Of a DNA stretch of 64,000 nucleotides, positions 51,333 through 59,911 are shown piece by piece. The notes beneath the pieces are model-generated. The model was not told the DNA's origin, made no database searches, and saw only the letters and a list, made by a program, of their open reading frames with translations. The position numbers and the translations under genes were made by a program. Positions within the stretch are counted from its first letter, which is position 1. Every line of letters starts with the position of its first letter. Source of the stretch: Metabacillus flavus (GTDB lineage Bacteria; Bacillota; Bacilli; Bacillales; Bacillaceae); assembly GCF_018283675.1 (NCBI RefSeq), contig NZ_JAGVRK010000001.1, positions 186,001 to 250,000 of the forward strand, written 5' to 3'.

Positions 51333-52415
51333 ATGGGAAGCTACTCTCAAAAAGATGTTGTCTTTCTATTAAAGGATATCAGCGATGTCATGCCCGAAAG
51401 CTCCACACAAGACAGGGAAGAAGCTGTCCAGTCAGGAACCCACTATTCAGAAATGCTGCCGATTGAATACAAGCCATCGGAAGAGTATATTAAACTCTTT
51501 CACCTATCACTTGCTCAGTATAAAGAAAGACTTGCGATTGCCACGGGAGTTGTCGCGGAGCAAATCATAAAAGAACGGGGAAAAGATGCTGTTCTCGTTT
51601 CCCTTGCACGGGCCGGCACTCCAATCGGAATCCTTATAAAACGATATATTCTTTTCAAATATGGGATAGATGTGCCTCATTACAGTGTTTCCATCATCCG
51701 CGGCCGCGGAATTGATGAAAATGCCATGAAGTATATTTTTGAAAATCATCCATCCGAATCGATCCAATTTGTGGACGGATGGACAGGAAAAGGCGCCATC
51801 AAGAAAGAACTGAATGAAGCCGTTGCGCATTTAAATAAAACATATGGCACCAATATCAGTGATACAATGGCGGTATTAGCAGACCCGGGATATTGCGTGA
51901 CCATTTACGGCACAAGAGGAGATTTCCTAATTCCGAGTGCCTGCCTGAACTCCACTGTGTCAGGGCTCGTCAGCCGCACCGTTCTGAACAGCGAGTTTAT
52001 AAACCCAGCGGACTACCACGGAGCCAAGTACTATCGCGAGCTGGAAAGTGAAGATTTGTCGCTTCATTTTATCGAAACGATTGCAGACCAATTCACGCTT
52101 GTAAAAGAAGAAGTAGAAAGACATCTGGAAGCCATGACGGCATCTGAGCCGACTTGGCAAGGCTTAGCTGATATTAAAAAAATTCAAGATGATTTCGGAA
52201 TCGAGAACATTAATTTAATCAAGCCTGGTGTAGGGGAAACCACAAGGGTGCTGCTTCGCCGTGTGCCATGGAGAATTCTAGTGAAAAGTCTTGATAATGC
52301 GGATCTTGAACATATCCGCCTGCTTGCGGAAGAACGGAACGTACCGATCGAAGAATACCCGGACATGTCCTATTCCTGCTGCGGACTGATTAAACCGCTC
52401 AAGGAGGGAAACTGA
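51333..52415 (+). CDS. StiP-family (cysteine-protease-like) protein with PELOTA RNA-binding domain
   Basis: 360 aa. The first 270 residues are StiP (GSYSQKDVVFLLKDI, SLARAGTPIGILIKRYI, YSVSIIRGRGID, FVDGWTGKG, ADPGYCVTIYGTR). The last 70 residues (INLIKPGVGETTRVLLRR.. DMSYSCCGLIKPL) form a PELOTA/L7Ae-like RNA-binding domain. ATG 51333 is the only start after the in-frame stop at 51309-51311 and has no close ribosome binding site, so it relies on reinitiation from the PRTase gene. Stop overlaps the HAD start. Confidence 0.85.
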   Translation: MGSYSQKDVVFLLKDISDVMPESSTQDREEAVQSGTHYSEMLPIEYKPSEEYIKLFHLSLAQYKERLAIATGVVAEQIIKERGKDAVLVSLARAGTPIGILIKRYILFKYGIDVPHYSVSIIRGRGIDENAMKYIFENHPSESIQFVDGWTGKGAIKKELNEAVAHLNKTYGTNISDTMAVLADPGYCVTIYGTRGDFLIPSACLNSTVSGLVSRTVLNSEFINPADYHGAKYYRELESEDLSLHFIETIADQFTLVKEEVERHLEAMTASEPTWQGLADIKKIQDDFGIENINLIKPGVGETTRVLLRRVPWRILVKSLDNADLEHIRLLAEERNVPIEEYPDMSYSCCGLIKPLKEGN

Positions 52416-53227
52416 TGATTTTTGCAAGCGATCTTGACCAAACGCTCATTTATTCAAGACGATCCTTCAGACATGACCCGGCAGAGGAAGACATCCGCCT
52501 GATTGAAACGCTCGATGGAAAAGAAATTTCCTTTATGACCCATAGAGCAATTGAACTCCTGAAGCAGGTTGCTGAGCGGGCTATGTTTGTTCCCGTTACG
52601 ACAAGAACAATCGAACAATTTAAACGAATCACCATTTTTCAGTCGGAGCTTTCTTCAGAGTACGCGGTAACAAGCAACGGCGGCAACATTCTTAAGAACG
52701 GAACACCGGATGCAGACTGGAACAGACTGATTACCGGGCAGCTGAAAAACGGATTGGCAAGGGAAGACATGCTTGAGAAGTTCAAGGAGATTGCCCATGA
52801 TGAATGGGTATTGAAGCAAAGAACCGCTGACGATTTGTTCAGCTACTGCATCATTGACAGGGACAAGGTTCCGGCTGAGCTTGACTCTTTTACAAAGTGG
52901 CTCAGTGAAGCAGGATGGACGCACTCCATGCAGGGCAGAAAGCTTTACTTTGTACCAAAGCCTGTAAGCAAGTGGGCAGCAATTGAATACATCAAAGGCA
53001 TTGAGGGCAAACAAACCGTTGCAGCGGCAGGTGACTCTTTGCTTGATCTATGCCTTCTTGAAAATGCTGATTTTCCATTTGCTCCAAGGCACGGAGAACT
53101 TCAGGAGCAGGGACAGGATTCATATGGGAAGATCATCAGAACAGAACAGGAAGGGATTTTCGCCTCGGAGGAAATCCTGGCTAAGGTTCTGGAAATAACA
53201 GAACAAAACTTAAAGGTTATCAGATAA
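52415..53227 (+). CDS. HAD-family phosphatase of the Ter module
   Basis: 270-aa sucrose-phosphatase-like HAD hydrolase. The nucleophile motif DLDQT is at residues 6-10, VTTRTIEQF motif II, KWAAIEYIK motif III Lys and AAAGDSLLDLCLL motif IV. It shares one base with the previous stop (TGATG). In the module it would remove the 5'-phosphate from the PRTase product. Confidence 0.9.
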   Translation: MIFASDLDQTLIYSRRSFRHDPAEEDIRLIETLDGKEISFMTHRAIELLKQVAERAMFVPVTTRTIEQFKRITIFQSELSSEYAVTSNGGNILKNGTPDADWNRLITGQLKNGLAREDMLEKFKEIAHDEWVLKQRTADDLFSYCIIDRDKVPAELDSFTKWLSEAGWTHSMQGRKLYFVPKPVSKWAAIEYIKGIEGKQTVAAAGDSLLDLCLLENADFPFAPRHGELQEQGQDSYGKIIRTEQEGIFASEEILAKVLEITEQNLKVIR

Positions 53228-53261
53228 ACAGATTGCTTATTAAAGGGGAAGGATGAGAAGT

Positions 53262-54869
53262 ATGGTGAAAAAGATTAGACCAATCAAGGCCGATGCGAAT
53301 GAAAAGGATTGGCTGAGTTTGTTCAAAACTCCATTATCTCTCCGCGACTCCTTCCTGCATTCTGAAGATGAACTTGCTTTCACCCAGGCTGCATTCCGCA
53401 TTCTTGGTACATATCCGGACGAGGATGAATATCAGGAGGTCTTGTACGACCTTGTTCATGATGAAGAGATAAACGTTGTGCACCTAAGCGGTGCGCTTGA
53501 TAAATCCATTCCGCAGGATCTTTTTCAGGCCATTCAGCGGGTGTTAATGATCAATACCGAGGAAAATGGGCTCTCCGTCAACAGACTGGTTGCTTTTATG
53601 GAGGGGGAGAGCCTTATTCCAAAGGCTGGCAACGATAGTCTATCCGTACATTACCGGAAAAATTGGATGATCCTGCTCGAACAGTTTAAAGCCTCTCATC
53701 CGGAGGGGTTTTTGCATCCGGAATTTCGAAGGGTATTCACCGATCTGGTAAAATGGAGCCATAATCATCTTGCTGCATGGAACGCTGAAATGGCGGAACA
53801 GCCGCCCAAGGTTCTCTGGTACGGTCCTGCGTCTAAAAGCGAAACCTATTTTTTGTATTACTTGATTCTTGTAGGAGCCGATGTCTTAATTTTCCATCCT
53901 GAAGGAAAAGATATCATGGCTTTGTTCGATGCGGATGAAACCCTCACAAGCACCATTCGCCTGAGTTCAACCGGAAGATTGCTGCCATTTCCTGAACAGA
54001 AGCCCGTCCGTAAAGGAACGGTTGCCTTCCGGGCTTCAAGGGAAATTGAGCAGATGCTCCATACGGAAGATTCAATGCTGTATAAGCCGTGGCAGTTCCG
54101 TTCCTATATCCCCAGGTCGATTACATTAAAAACAACCTATGATGAACTATTTATTTTAGTAAAAGAAAAAGCTCTCATTCGTCCGAATTTTGAAGCATCC
54201 AGCCAAACGGTGCAAATCCCGGCGCTTTTCGCTAAAGTAGCCGGTGTCTCCAAAAACAGAAAGGAATATTGGGCGAAAATCCAGCAGATCACCGATCACG
54301 AGCTTGCCTGGACGATTCGTTCCTTTCCGTTTACAAAAACAATTCCCGGCAACAATCATTTTCATTATCAGGCAGCACTCGGAGAAGATGGGCAGCTGGA
54401 TCCTGAGAAAATGATGGCAAGCAACTGGTGGGCATACAAAGAGCTTCCGACCGGGCTGCAGCAGGGACTCGCTTCGGCCATTTCCCGCTATTGTGCCTAC
54501 CCTAAATTAAAAGCCCCGCAGCATGAATCAGAGTACCAGACACAGCTCTATTTATTTAACCAGGCGCTGTACCTGCCACCGGATATTTTAAGGCTAGTAC
54601 AGAAATTCGACTACGCCCAGGATATACCGAAAATCGTTCTTTATAATACAGAAAAAAATGGACCCTTCGGCCGGTCGGATGCAGCCCTCCTTCTATTGAT
54701 GAACGAACTGGGAATGGACATCATCGTATTCAATCCGGCAGGCCAGAACGATTTGGAACATTATATCAATGAGAGCAGCTATGACATTCATTGGCTGGAG
54801 GAAGTCAGCTTTGAAGAGGAATTCAAAGAATCTTCTCTGATTAAAAAAATGTTTAAAAAATGGTTTTAG
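53262..54869 (+). CDS. YceG-like protein of the Ter system
   Basis: 535-aa protein homologous in its layout to B. subtilis YceG, with no known activity. Stretches such as VLWYGPASKSETYFLYYLILVGADVLIFHPEGKD (split), TLKTTYDELFILVKEKALIRPNF and KIVLYNTEKNGPFGRSDAALLLLMNELGMDIIVFNPAG (split) suggest two Rossmann-like folds. ATG 53262 is 9 bp after AAAGGGGAAGG; ATG 53253 directly abuts it. Between the HAD and telA-like genes. Confidence 0.8.
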   Translation: MVKKIRPIKADANEKDWLSLFKTPLSLRDSFLHSEDELAFTQAAFRILGTYPDEDEYQEVLYDLVHDEEINVVHLSGALDKSIPQDLFQAIQRVLMINTEENGLSVNRLVAFMEGESLIPKAGNDSLSVHYRKNWMILLEQFKASHPEGFLHPEFRRVFTDLVKWSHNHLAAWNAEMAEQPPKVLWYGPASKSETYFLYYLILVGADVLIFHPEGKDIMALFDADETLTSTIRLSSTGRLLPFPEQKPVRKGTVAFRASREIEQMLHTEDSMLYKPWQFRSYIPRSITLKTTYDELFILVKEKALIRPNFEASSQTVQIPALFAKVAGVSKNRKEYWAKIQQITDHELAWTIRSFPFTKTIPGNNHFHYQAALGEDGQLDPEKMMASNWWAYKELPTGLQQGLASAISRYCAYPKLKAPQHESEYQTQLYLFNQALYLPPDILRLVQKFDYAQDIPKIVLYNTEKNGPFGRSDAALLLLMNELGMDIIVFNPAGQNDLEHYINESSYDIHWLEEVSFEEEFKESSLIKKMFKKWF

Positions 54870-54884
54870 GATGGAGGAAAAAAG

Positions 54885-55976
54885 ATGAATACGAACGAAT
54901 TGCAGGCTATGAATCTTGAAAAAAAAGAAGAGCTGCTGGAAACCGGTACGAACGAAATAAAAGCCCAGCTTAGAAAAGAGCCGGAAGTGCAAAAGCTTGC
55001 CCAAAACATCGATCATAAAAACCAGCTTGCCCTGCTGGAGTATGGAAAAGAACCGGCAAACGAAATTTCTGCCTTTTCCGGCAGGATTCTTAATACGATT
55101 AAATCGAGCAGCATGGAAGAATCCAGTGCTCTCTTAAAGCACCTCGGGAAAATCATGGATCGCTTCGACAGCAAGGATTTTGTGGAGAAAAAGGGCTTGA
55201 TGGCAAAAGTGTTCAACCGTGGCCAAAAAGTGATAGACAAGCTGTTTTCAAAATACCAGACGATGGGCTCAGAAATTGACAAGGTGTACGTAGAAATCAT
55301 GAAGTACGAAAACGAGATGAAAGGCTCTACTCAGACGCTTGAACAGCTATATGAGCAGAACTTTCAGTACTACACCGAGCTTGAGAAATATATTGTCGCG
55401 GGCGAAATGAAAGTCGAAGAGCTCCGGGCAAAGGTTCCCGAGCTTGAGAGCAGGGCGGCAAGCGGCAATCAGCTTGCGGGAATGGAACTGGATACGCTGA
55501 AAAACGGAATCGAGCTAATGGAACAAAGAGTATATGACCTGGAAATGGCCAAGCAGGTTGCCTATCAGGCAGCACCGCAAATCCGCCTTCTGCAAAGAGG
55601 GAACACGAAGCTGATTGCCAAAATCAATTCCGCATTCGTAACGACTATTCCAATTTTTAAAACGGGTTTGATCAATGCCATCGCAGCAAAAAGACAAAAC
55701 CTTGTCGCCCAATCCATGAACGAACTGGATAAGCGCACGAACGAAATGCTGCTAAAAAACGCACAGAACATTTCGAAGCAAAGCACAGAGATTGCAAGAA
55801 TGTCCGGCAGCCCGAGCATTAAGATCGAAACGATGGAAGAAACATGGAGCATCATTATGAAAGGGATGCAGGAAACAAAGGCCATTGAAGATGAAAACAA
55901 AAAGATGCGCGAAGAAGGCAAGGTCCGGATCGAGCAGCTTCAAGAGAATTTCAAGCGGCTTGAACAGCAGCGCTAA
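54885..55976 (+). CDS. Toxic anion resistance protein TelA-like (YceH)
   Basis: 363-aa cytosolic coiled-coil protein of the TelA/KlaA family. Long helices (EISAFSGRILNTIKSSSMEESSALLKHLGKIMDRFDSKDF, in parts), the family core RLLQRGNTKLIAKINSAFVTTIPIFKTGLINAIAAKRQ and a helical tail identify it. TelA proteins are linked to tellurite and cell-envelope stress. Overlaps the ribosome binding region of the VWA gene. AGGAGG is upstream. Confidence 0.93.
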   Translation: MNTNELQAMNLEKKEELLETGTNEIKAQLRKEPEVQKLAQNIDHKNQLALLEYGKEPANEISAFSGRILNTIKSSSMEESSALLKHLGKIMDRFDSKDFVEKKGLMAKVFNRGQKVIDKLFSKYQTMGSEIDKVYVEIMKYENEMKGSTQTLEQLYEQNFQYYTELEKYIVAGEMKVEELRAKVPELESRAASGNQLAGMELDTLKNGIELMEQRVYDLEMAKQVAYQAAPQIRLLQRGNTKLIAKINSAFVTTIPIFKTGLINAIAAKRQNLVAQSMNELDKRTNEMLLKNAQNISKQSTEIARMSGSPSIKIETMEETWSIIMKGMQETKAIEDENKKMREEGKVRIEQLQENFKRLEQQR

Positions 55977-55995
55977 AGGAAAGGGAGCGAATGGA

Positions 55996-56661
55996 TTGAG
56001 CACGATTAATCTGATGAAGAAGAATGTGCAAATTGTTCTCGAGAAAAAGCAGCTGGCCGGGGTAACAGCCAGAGTCGGCCTTGTGCTCGATATCTCAGGC
56101 TCAATGAGAAAGCTCTATAAAAACGGGACAGTCCAAAAGGTAGTGGAGAGAGTCCTTGCCGTCGCAAGCCAATTTGATGACGATGGCATGCTTGACGTTT
56201 GGGTATACGACAATGAGTTTGCCCGTCTCAAGCCAGTTACGGAAAGAGATTTTAACGGCTACGTCGAGAACGTGATCCTCTCTGATTCACTGATCCATAA
56301 ATTCGGACGAAACGATGAGCCCCCTGTCATGGAGGATGTCATCCGAAAATATACAAGCGAAGAATCCAGTAAGGATCCTGCTTTCATTGTGTTTATTAAT
56401 GACGGAGGCTGCAAAAAAACCATTAAAAAACCTGTCATCGAATCCTCTAACCAGCCGATTTTCTGGCAATTTGTCGGTATTGGCGACAGCAATTTTGAAG
56501 TGCTGGAAAACCTGGATTCAATGGAAGGCCGATACATCGATAACGCCAGCTTTTTTCACATCCAGGATGCAGAAACGGTGACAGACGAAGAACTGTACAG
56601 CCAGCTCTTGGACGAATTCCCATCATGGATTGAGGAAGCGAAGGCAAAGGGAGTACTGTAA
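55996..56661 (+). CDS. VWA-domain protein of the Ter system (TerF/TerY-like)
   Basis: 221-aa von Willebrand A-domain protein. MIDAS residues D32-I-S34-G-S36 (DISGSM) with a later Thr/Asp (FINDGGCKK) bind a metal. TTG 55996 follows AAAGGGAG by 9 bp and gives MSTINLMKKNVQIVL; the longer ATG frame runs inside telA. VWA proteins in Ter clusters are thought to serve as adaptors for complexes with TerD. Last gene; a terminator follows. Confidence 0.9.
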   Translation: MSTINLMKKNVQIVLEKKQLAGVTARVGLVLDISGSMRKLYKNGTVQKVVERVLAVASQFDDDGMLDVWVYDNEFARLKPVTERDFNGYVENVILSDSLIHKFGRNDEPPVMEDVIRKYTSEESSKDPAFIVFINDGGCKKTIKKPVIESSNQPIFWQFVGIGDSNFEVLENLDSMEGRYIDNASFFHIQDAETVTDEELYSQLLDEFPSWIEEAKAKGVL

Positions 56662-56664
56662 GGA

Positions 56665-56700
56665 AAAGCCCCGGGAATATTAATTCCCGGGGCTTTTATT
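56665..56700 (+). terminator. Terminator of the ter cluster
   Basis: Stem AAGCCCCGGGAAT/ATTCCCGGGGCTT followed by TTA TTT. Confidence 0.9.
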
Positions 56701-56742
56701 TGGTGCAGATATTCAGAAGGTGCTTTAGAAAGAGACAGCGCG

Positions 56743-57789
56743 TTAAAAAGAATTCATATACCGCCGGTCAATGGCATGCTTGATGGTCCATGCAGTTTTT
56801 CCATGGTAATGAATTCGGCCATAGGTGAGGAAGCCCTCTTTTCCGCCGGTCGATAAAATAGCGAGAAACTGCTTCTGAGGCCGGAAAGGAACAAGATCCC
56901 GTTTTTCTGCCGCTCGTTTTAGGTTCTCCCACAGCACTGTGGATTGGCGTACAGCGTAGACTCCGTTTTTCGGAAGCTGTGGATATCGGTTAATGGATAC
57001 ACAGTCCCCTGCCGCGAAAATGGAAGGACTGTACCTCAGCCGCTCATCAACCTGTAAATAACCATTTGCGTCCGTTGCTAAGCTTGATTGTTTGAAAAGG
57101 GAAGGAGCCTCCGCGCCCCCCAGCCAAAGCAAATGGGAAAAGGGAATCTGGTCATCTCCTATAACAAGTACCCCGCTGTCCAGCAGCCGGGCTTTTTTAT
57201 TCTGTATGACGTTAACCCCTTTATGCTCGCACACTTCATGAAGCTTTTGACTATGTGCGGAAGAAAGCAGGTGTACGCCGCTAATCAGCGATACAGGCCG
57301 CATCAAGCTATTGTGTTTCCTGTAAGCTGAAGCCGCAAGCGAAAGCTCTACACCTGAAGCCCCTCCCCCAACAATAACGGGCCGCTCTCCTTCTCTAAAG
57401 GAACGAATGGCCTCTGGAAATGTGTAATTCGGTTTAATCGGGAGAATGAAGGGAGAGCGAATTTGAGAAGAGCCAATATCAAATGACAGCAAATCATAGG
57501 TGAAAGTTCGGCCAGAGGAGATCAGGACTGATTTTCCATCCGCATCAATACCCGTTATTTTATCTTCCACGAAGGTGAAGCCGTGCTTTTTCGATAAGGC
57601 TTCAAGGTCAATTCGGATTTGATTCTCACTGTATATTCCTTCGGTGAAGCCTGAAAACATGCCGGAATAATATTGATAGCGGGACGGAGAAATAAGGATA
57701 ATTTCCGTATGCGGAAAATGCCTCAATGAGCCATCCGCGATCCCGGCAAGATGGGCATGCCCGCCGCCGGCAAGTATAATCGTGTTCAT
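56743..57789 (-). CDS. FAD-dependent pyridine nucleotide oxidoreductase (NDH-2/SelD-N-like)
   Basis: 348 aa. FAD motif LAGGGHAHLAGIADG at the start, NAD motif VIVGGGASGVELSLAA at about 135-150, and FAAGDCVSI near 265. The GGGHAHL variation is typical of the group found as N-terminal part of some SelD proteins and as stand-alone NDH-2-like enzymes. GAGGAG precedes ATG 57789. No partner in the window. Electron acceptor unknown. Confidence 0.83.
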   Translation of the reverse strand: MNTIILAGGGHAHLAGIADGSLRHFPHTEIILISPSRYQYYSGMFSGFTEGIYSENQIRIDLEALSKKHGFTFVEDKITGIDADGKSVLISSGRTFTYDLLSFDIGSSQIRSPFILPIKPNYTFPEAIRSFREGERPVIVGGGASGVELSLAASAYRKHNSLMRPVSLISGVHLLSSAHSQKLHEVCEHKGVNVIQNKKARLLDSGVLVIGDDQIPFSHLLWLGGAEAPSLFKQSSLATDANGYLQVDERLRYSPSIFAAGDCVSINRYPQLPKNGVYAVRQSTVLWENLKRAAEKRDLVPFRPQKQFLAILSTGGKEGFLTYGRIHYHGKTAWTIKHAIDRRYMNSF

Positions 57790-57932
57790 GGGTTCTGACT
57801 CCTCTGCAGGTTGCTGTCTTCATTTTGTCCGATTCCGATTCTCATAGCAAGAAAGAAGGAGAAGTTTTAAGTTAAACAAACGTTCTTTCTGACGAAAAAA
57901 ATTTTAAAAGCATAGGATTGTTTAGAAGTCAG

Positions 57933-57964
57933 CGTTTCGTGATAGTAATAAGTAAAACGAAACG
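57933..57964 (+). promoter_or_regulatory. Inverted repeat in the leader of the methyltransferase gene
   Basis: CGTTTCGT (57933-57940) and ACGAAACG (57957-57964) are exact complements separated by 16 bp, just before the ribosome binding site. It could be an operator or mRNA hairpin. Confidence 0.4.
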
Positions 57965-57977
57965 AAGAGGTGCCGAC

Positions 57978-58586
57978 ATGTTCAGCTTGATCAGGAGGAA
58001 TTTCAGCAAACCGAAAGGCTGGATTGGGGTCATAACCGGAAAAATCATGGCCCAGGAAAATCAATTTATCAACAAATGGACCATCTCAAGAATGGGAGTC
58101 CGGCGCGGCGACAAGGTGCTGGAGGTTGGTTATGGTCCAGGATACGCTCTGGAATACATCCTTAAGAACTACCCTGTGGTGAAAGCCGACGGGATTGATA
58201 TTTCTGAAACAATGAAGGAGCAGGCGTCGATCCGGCTGAAGGATTATATAGAAGCCGGTAAAACAGAACTTTCGGCAGCAGATATCGGAGAGGCTCGAAT
58301 ACCTGCGAATTCCTATCATAAAATTCTCTCTGTAAATAATTACACGATTTGGGATGAACCGAGGAAAGGGCTATCCCATCTATATGAAGCCATGCTTCCC
58401 GGCGGAACCATTGCCATCACCATGCAGCCGCGCGAGGAAAACGCGAGTCCCAACAAAACGAAAATGTTCGGCAAACAAATTTATGATGATTTATCTGCAT
58501 GCGGATTTGAACGAATTTCAATGAAGTTTAAGAGAGTGAAGCCGGAAATGACGGTGTGTGTGACGGCGCGGAAGCCTTGGAAGTGA
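57978..58586 (+). CDS. Class I SAM-dependent methyltransferase
   Basis: 202-aa soluble methyltransferase. Motif I VLEVGYGPGYALEYIL at about 52-67 with following acidic VKADGIDIS, motif II-like LSAADIGE, and post-I GGTIAITMQPRE. ATG 57978 follows GAGGTG; the upstream ATG lies before the inverted repeat. No membrane segments. Small-molecule or lipid substrate; not predictable. Confidence 0.85.
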   Translation: MFSLIRRNFSKPKGWIGVITGKIMAQENQFINKWTISRMGVRRGDKVLEVGYGPGYALEYILKNYPVVKADGIDISETMKEQASIRLKDYIEAGKTELSAADIGEARIPANSYHKILSVNNYTIWDEPRKGLSHLYEAMLPGGTIAITMQPREENASPNKTKMFGKQIYDDLSACGFERISMKFKRVKPEMTVCVTARKPWK

Positions 58587-58630
58587 CTGGGTAAACGGGA
58601 CTTTCTCTAATCGGCGGAACTAAGGGCGAG

Positions 58631-58889
58631 CAGGTGTCTGACCCGGCTTTCGCTAAAGGACTAAAGCTCTGGCACCGACGCTCTAGACCGCTGGTGCATA
58701 AGGCTTCGCCGGAGAGTGTCTCTGTCCCCGGATGCGGTAAAGCATAACGGGACTGGCACCGTGCCAGTCCCGCTGCTCTTTATCAGACTAAAGCTCCGGC
58801 ACCGCTGCTGCAATCCCTTGATAGATAAAGGATTGCAGTATGTGACCTCCGTCCCCGGCTGCTTTAAAGCGGAGCGGGTCAGGCGCGCC
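58631..58889 (-). repeat. Dispersed repeat, family 2, tandem pair C (inverted)
   Basis: On the minus strand two units show GGTGCCGGAGCTTTAG and GGTGCCAGAGCTTTAG, CGGGACTGGCACGGTGCCAG at their junction, and GGGGACAGAGAC. It is the reverse orientation of pairs A and B. Confidence 0.75.
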
Positions 58890-58921
58890 TCAATTGGAAC
58901 TGTAATAAAAAAATAGCACAC

Positions 58922-58955
58922 AAAAAAGCTGAACCGCAAACGGTTCAGCTTTTTC
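58922..58955 (-). terminator. Terminator of the ohr operon
   Basis: On the minus strand AAAAGCTGAACCG/CGGTTCAGCTTTT forms a stem with a 5-nt loop and T run. Confidence 0.85.
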
Positions 58956-58966
58956 CATTCAATCTA

Positions 58967-59392
58967 TTATTCCGCTCTGCCTTTAAGGTCTACATCAATG
59001 TTTCCGCGAGTTGCTTTAGAGTATGGGCAAACTTGGTGAGCGGCTTCGATTAGTTCTTGTGCTGTTGCGTCATCTACGCCTTTAATGATTGCTTCCAGTT
59101 CAACCTCAAGTTTGAATCCGCCGTCAGCTTCATCTTTCCCGATGGAAACGTTGGCTGTTACTTTTGTGCCTTCAGTTTTAATGCGTTTTTGGCGAATAAC
59201 CAGATTTAGAGCGCTGTCGAAGCAAGCAGAGTAGCCGGCTGCGAAAAGCTGTTCAGGGTTTGTTCCGTCTCCGCCCTGTCCGCCAAGACCTTTTGGCATA
59301 GCGACAGCGAAATCAAGCTGTCCGTCTGAAGATTGGATACGTCCTTCGCGTCCGCCAGTTGCCGTTGCAGTTGCTGTATAAAGTGCATTCAT
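58967..59392 (-). CDS. ohrA: Organic hydroperoxide resistance protein
   Basis: 141-aa Ohr-type thiol peroxidase that reduces organic hydroperoxides with dihydrolipoyl or bacillithiol-type donors. The two catalytic Cys are C57 (YSACFDSAL) and C122 (QVCPYSKATRGN), and the active-site Arg is expected at the GGREGR region. It starts 4 bp before the end of ohrR (ATGA), so both form one operon under OhrR. In B. subtilis ohrA and ohrR are divergent with ohrB, so the order differs. Confidence 0.94.
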   Translation of the reverse strand: MNALYTATATATGGREGRIQSSDGQLDFAVAMPKGLGGQGGDGTNPEQLFAAGYSACFDSALNLVIRQKRIKTEGTKVTANVSIGKDEADGGFKLEVELEAIIKGVDDATAQELIEAAHQVCPYSKATRGNIDVDLKGRAE

Positions 59393-59838
59393 GATTTGTT
59401 TCCTCCTTGTTTTAGATGAAATGTCAGATTTCTTAAGGTTTTAAGAAGCAGTTTGTACTCTTCTATGGATAACCCCAATTTGGGGGCAACCTGATCGGGA
59501 ATGCAAGATGCCTCTATTCTAAGCTTTTCCCCGCTGCGGGTGAGGCTAATCGTCATTTTGCGCTCGTCTTCTGCCGAACGCGTTCTCTCTATGAATCCCG
59601 CTGCTTCCAGTCGCTTCAGCATCGGGGTGAGAGTTCCGGAATCAAGCATGAGCTTTTCGCCGATTTCCTTAACGGTCAGATGATTGCTTTCCCAAAGAAC
59701 GAGCATGACAAGGTACTGCGGGAATGTAAGCTTTAAAGGTTCAAGCATCGGTCTGTACATGCTTGAGATTTCTTTTGAGCTTGCATAGAGTGCAAAGCAA
59801 AGCTGATTCTCAAGCTTCAGTTTTGATTCGTTATCCAT
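59389..59838 (-). CDS. ohrR: Organic hydroperoxide sensor, MarR-family repressor OhrR
   Basis: 149-aa MarR-type repressor with a single N-terminal sensing Cys C14 (NQLCFALYASS), the wHTH (LTVKEIGEKLMLDSGTLTPMLKRLEAAGFIERTRSAEDERK, in parts). Peroxide oxidation of Cys releases it from DNA. ATG 59838 is used because the GGAAG site is nine bp away; ATG 59844 is too close. Its operator lies upstream at 59872-59884. Confidence 0.94.
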   Translation of the reverse strand: MDNESKLKLENQLCFALYASSKEISSMYRPMLEPLKLTFPQYLVMLVLWESNHLTVKEIGEKLMLDSGTLTPMLKRLEAAGFIERTRSAEDERKMTISLTRSGEKLRIEASCIPDQVAPKLGLSIEEYKLLLKTLRNLTFHLKQGGNKS

Positions 59839-59871
59839 GATCATGGTCTTCCTTTGCTAATTAAGTTGTGC

Positions 59872-59884
59872 ACAATTAAATTGT
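59872..59884 (-). promoter_or_regulatory. OhrR operator
   Basis: ACAATTAAATTGT, followed by ATAC, matches the OhrR box (TACAATTAAATTGTA). It lies between the two genes, upstream of ohrR, so ohrR-ohrA would be autoregulated. Confidence 0.85.
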
Positions 59885-59911
59885 ATACGATGTTAATTCA
59901 AAGCACAACTT

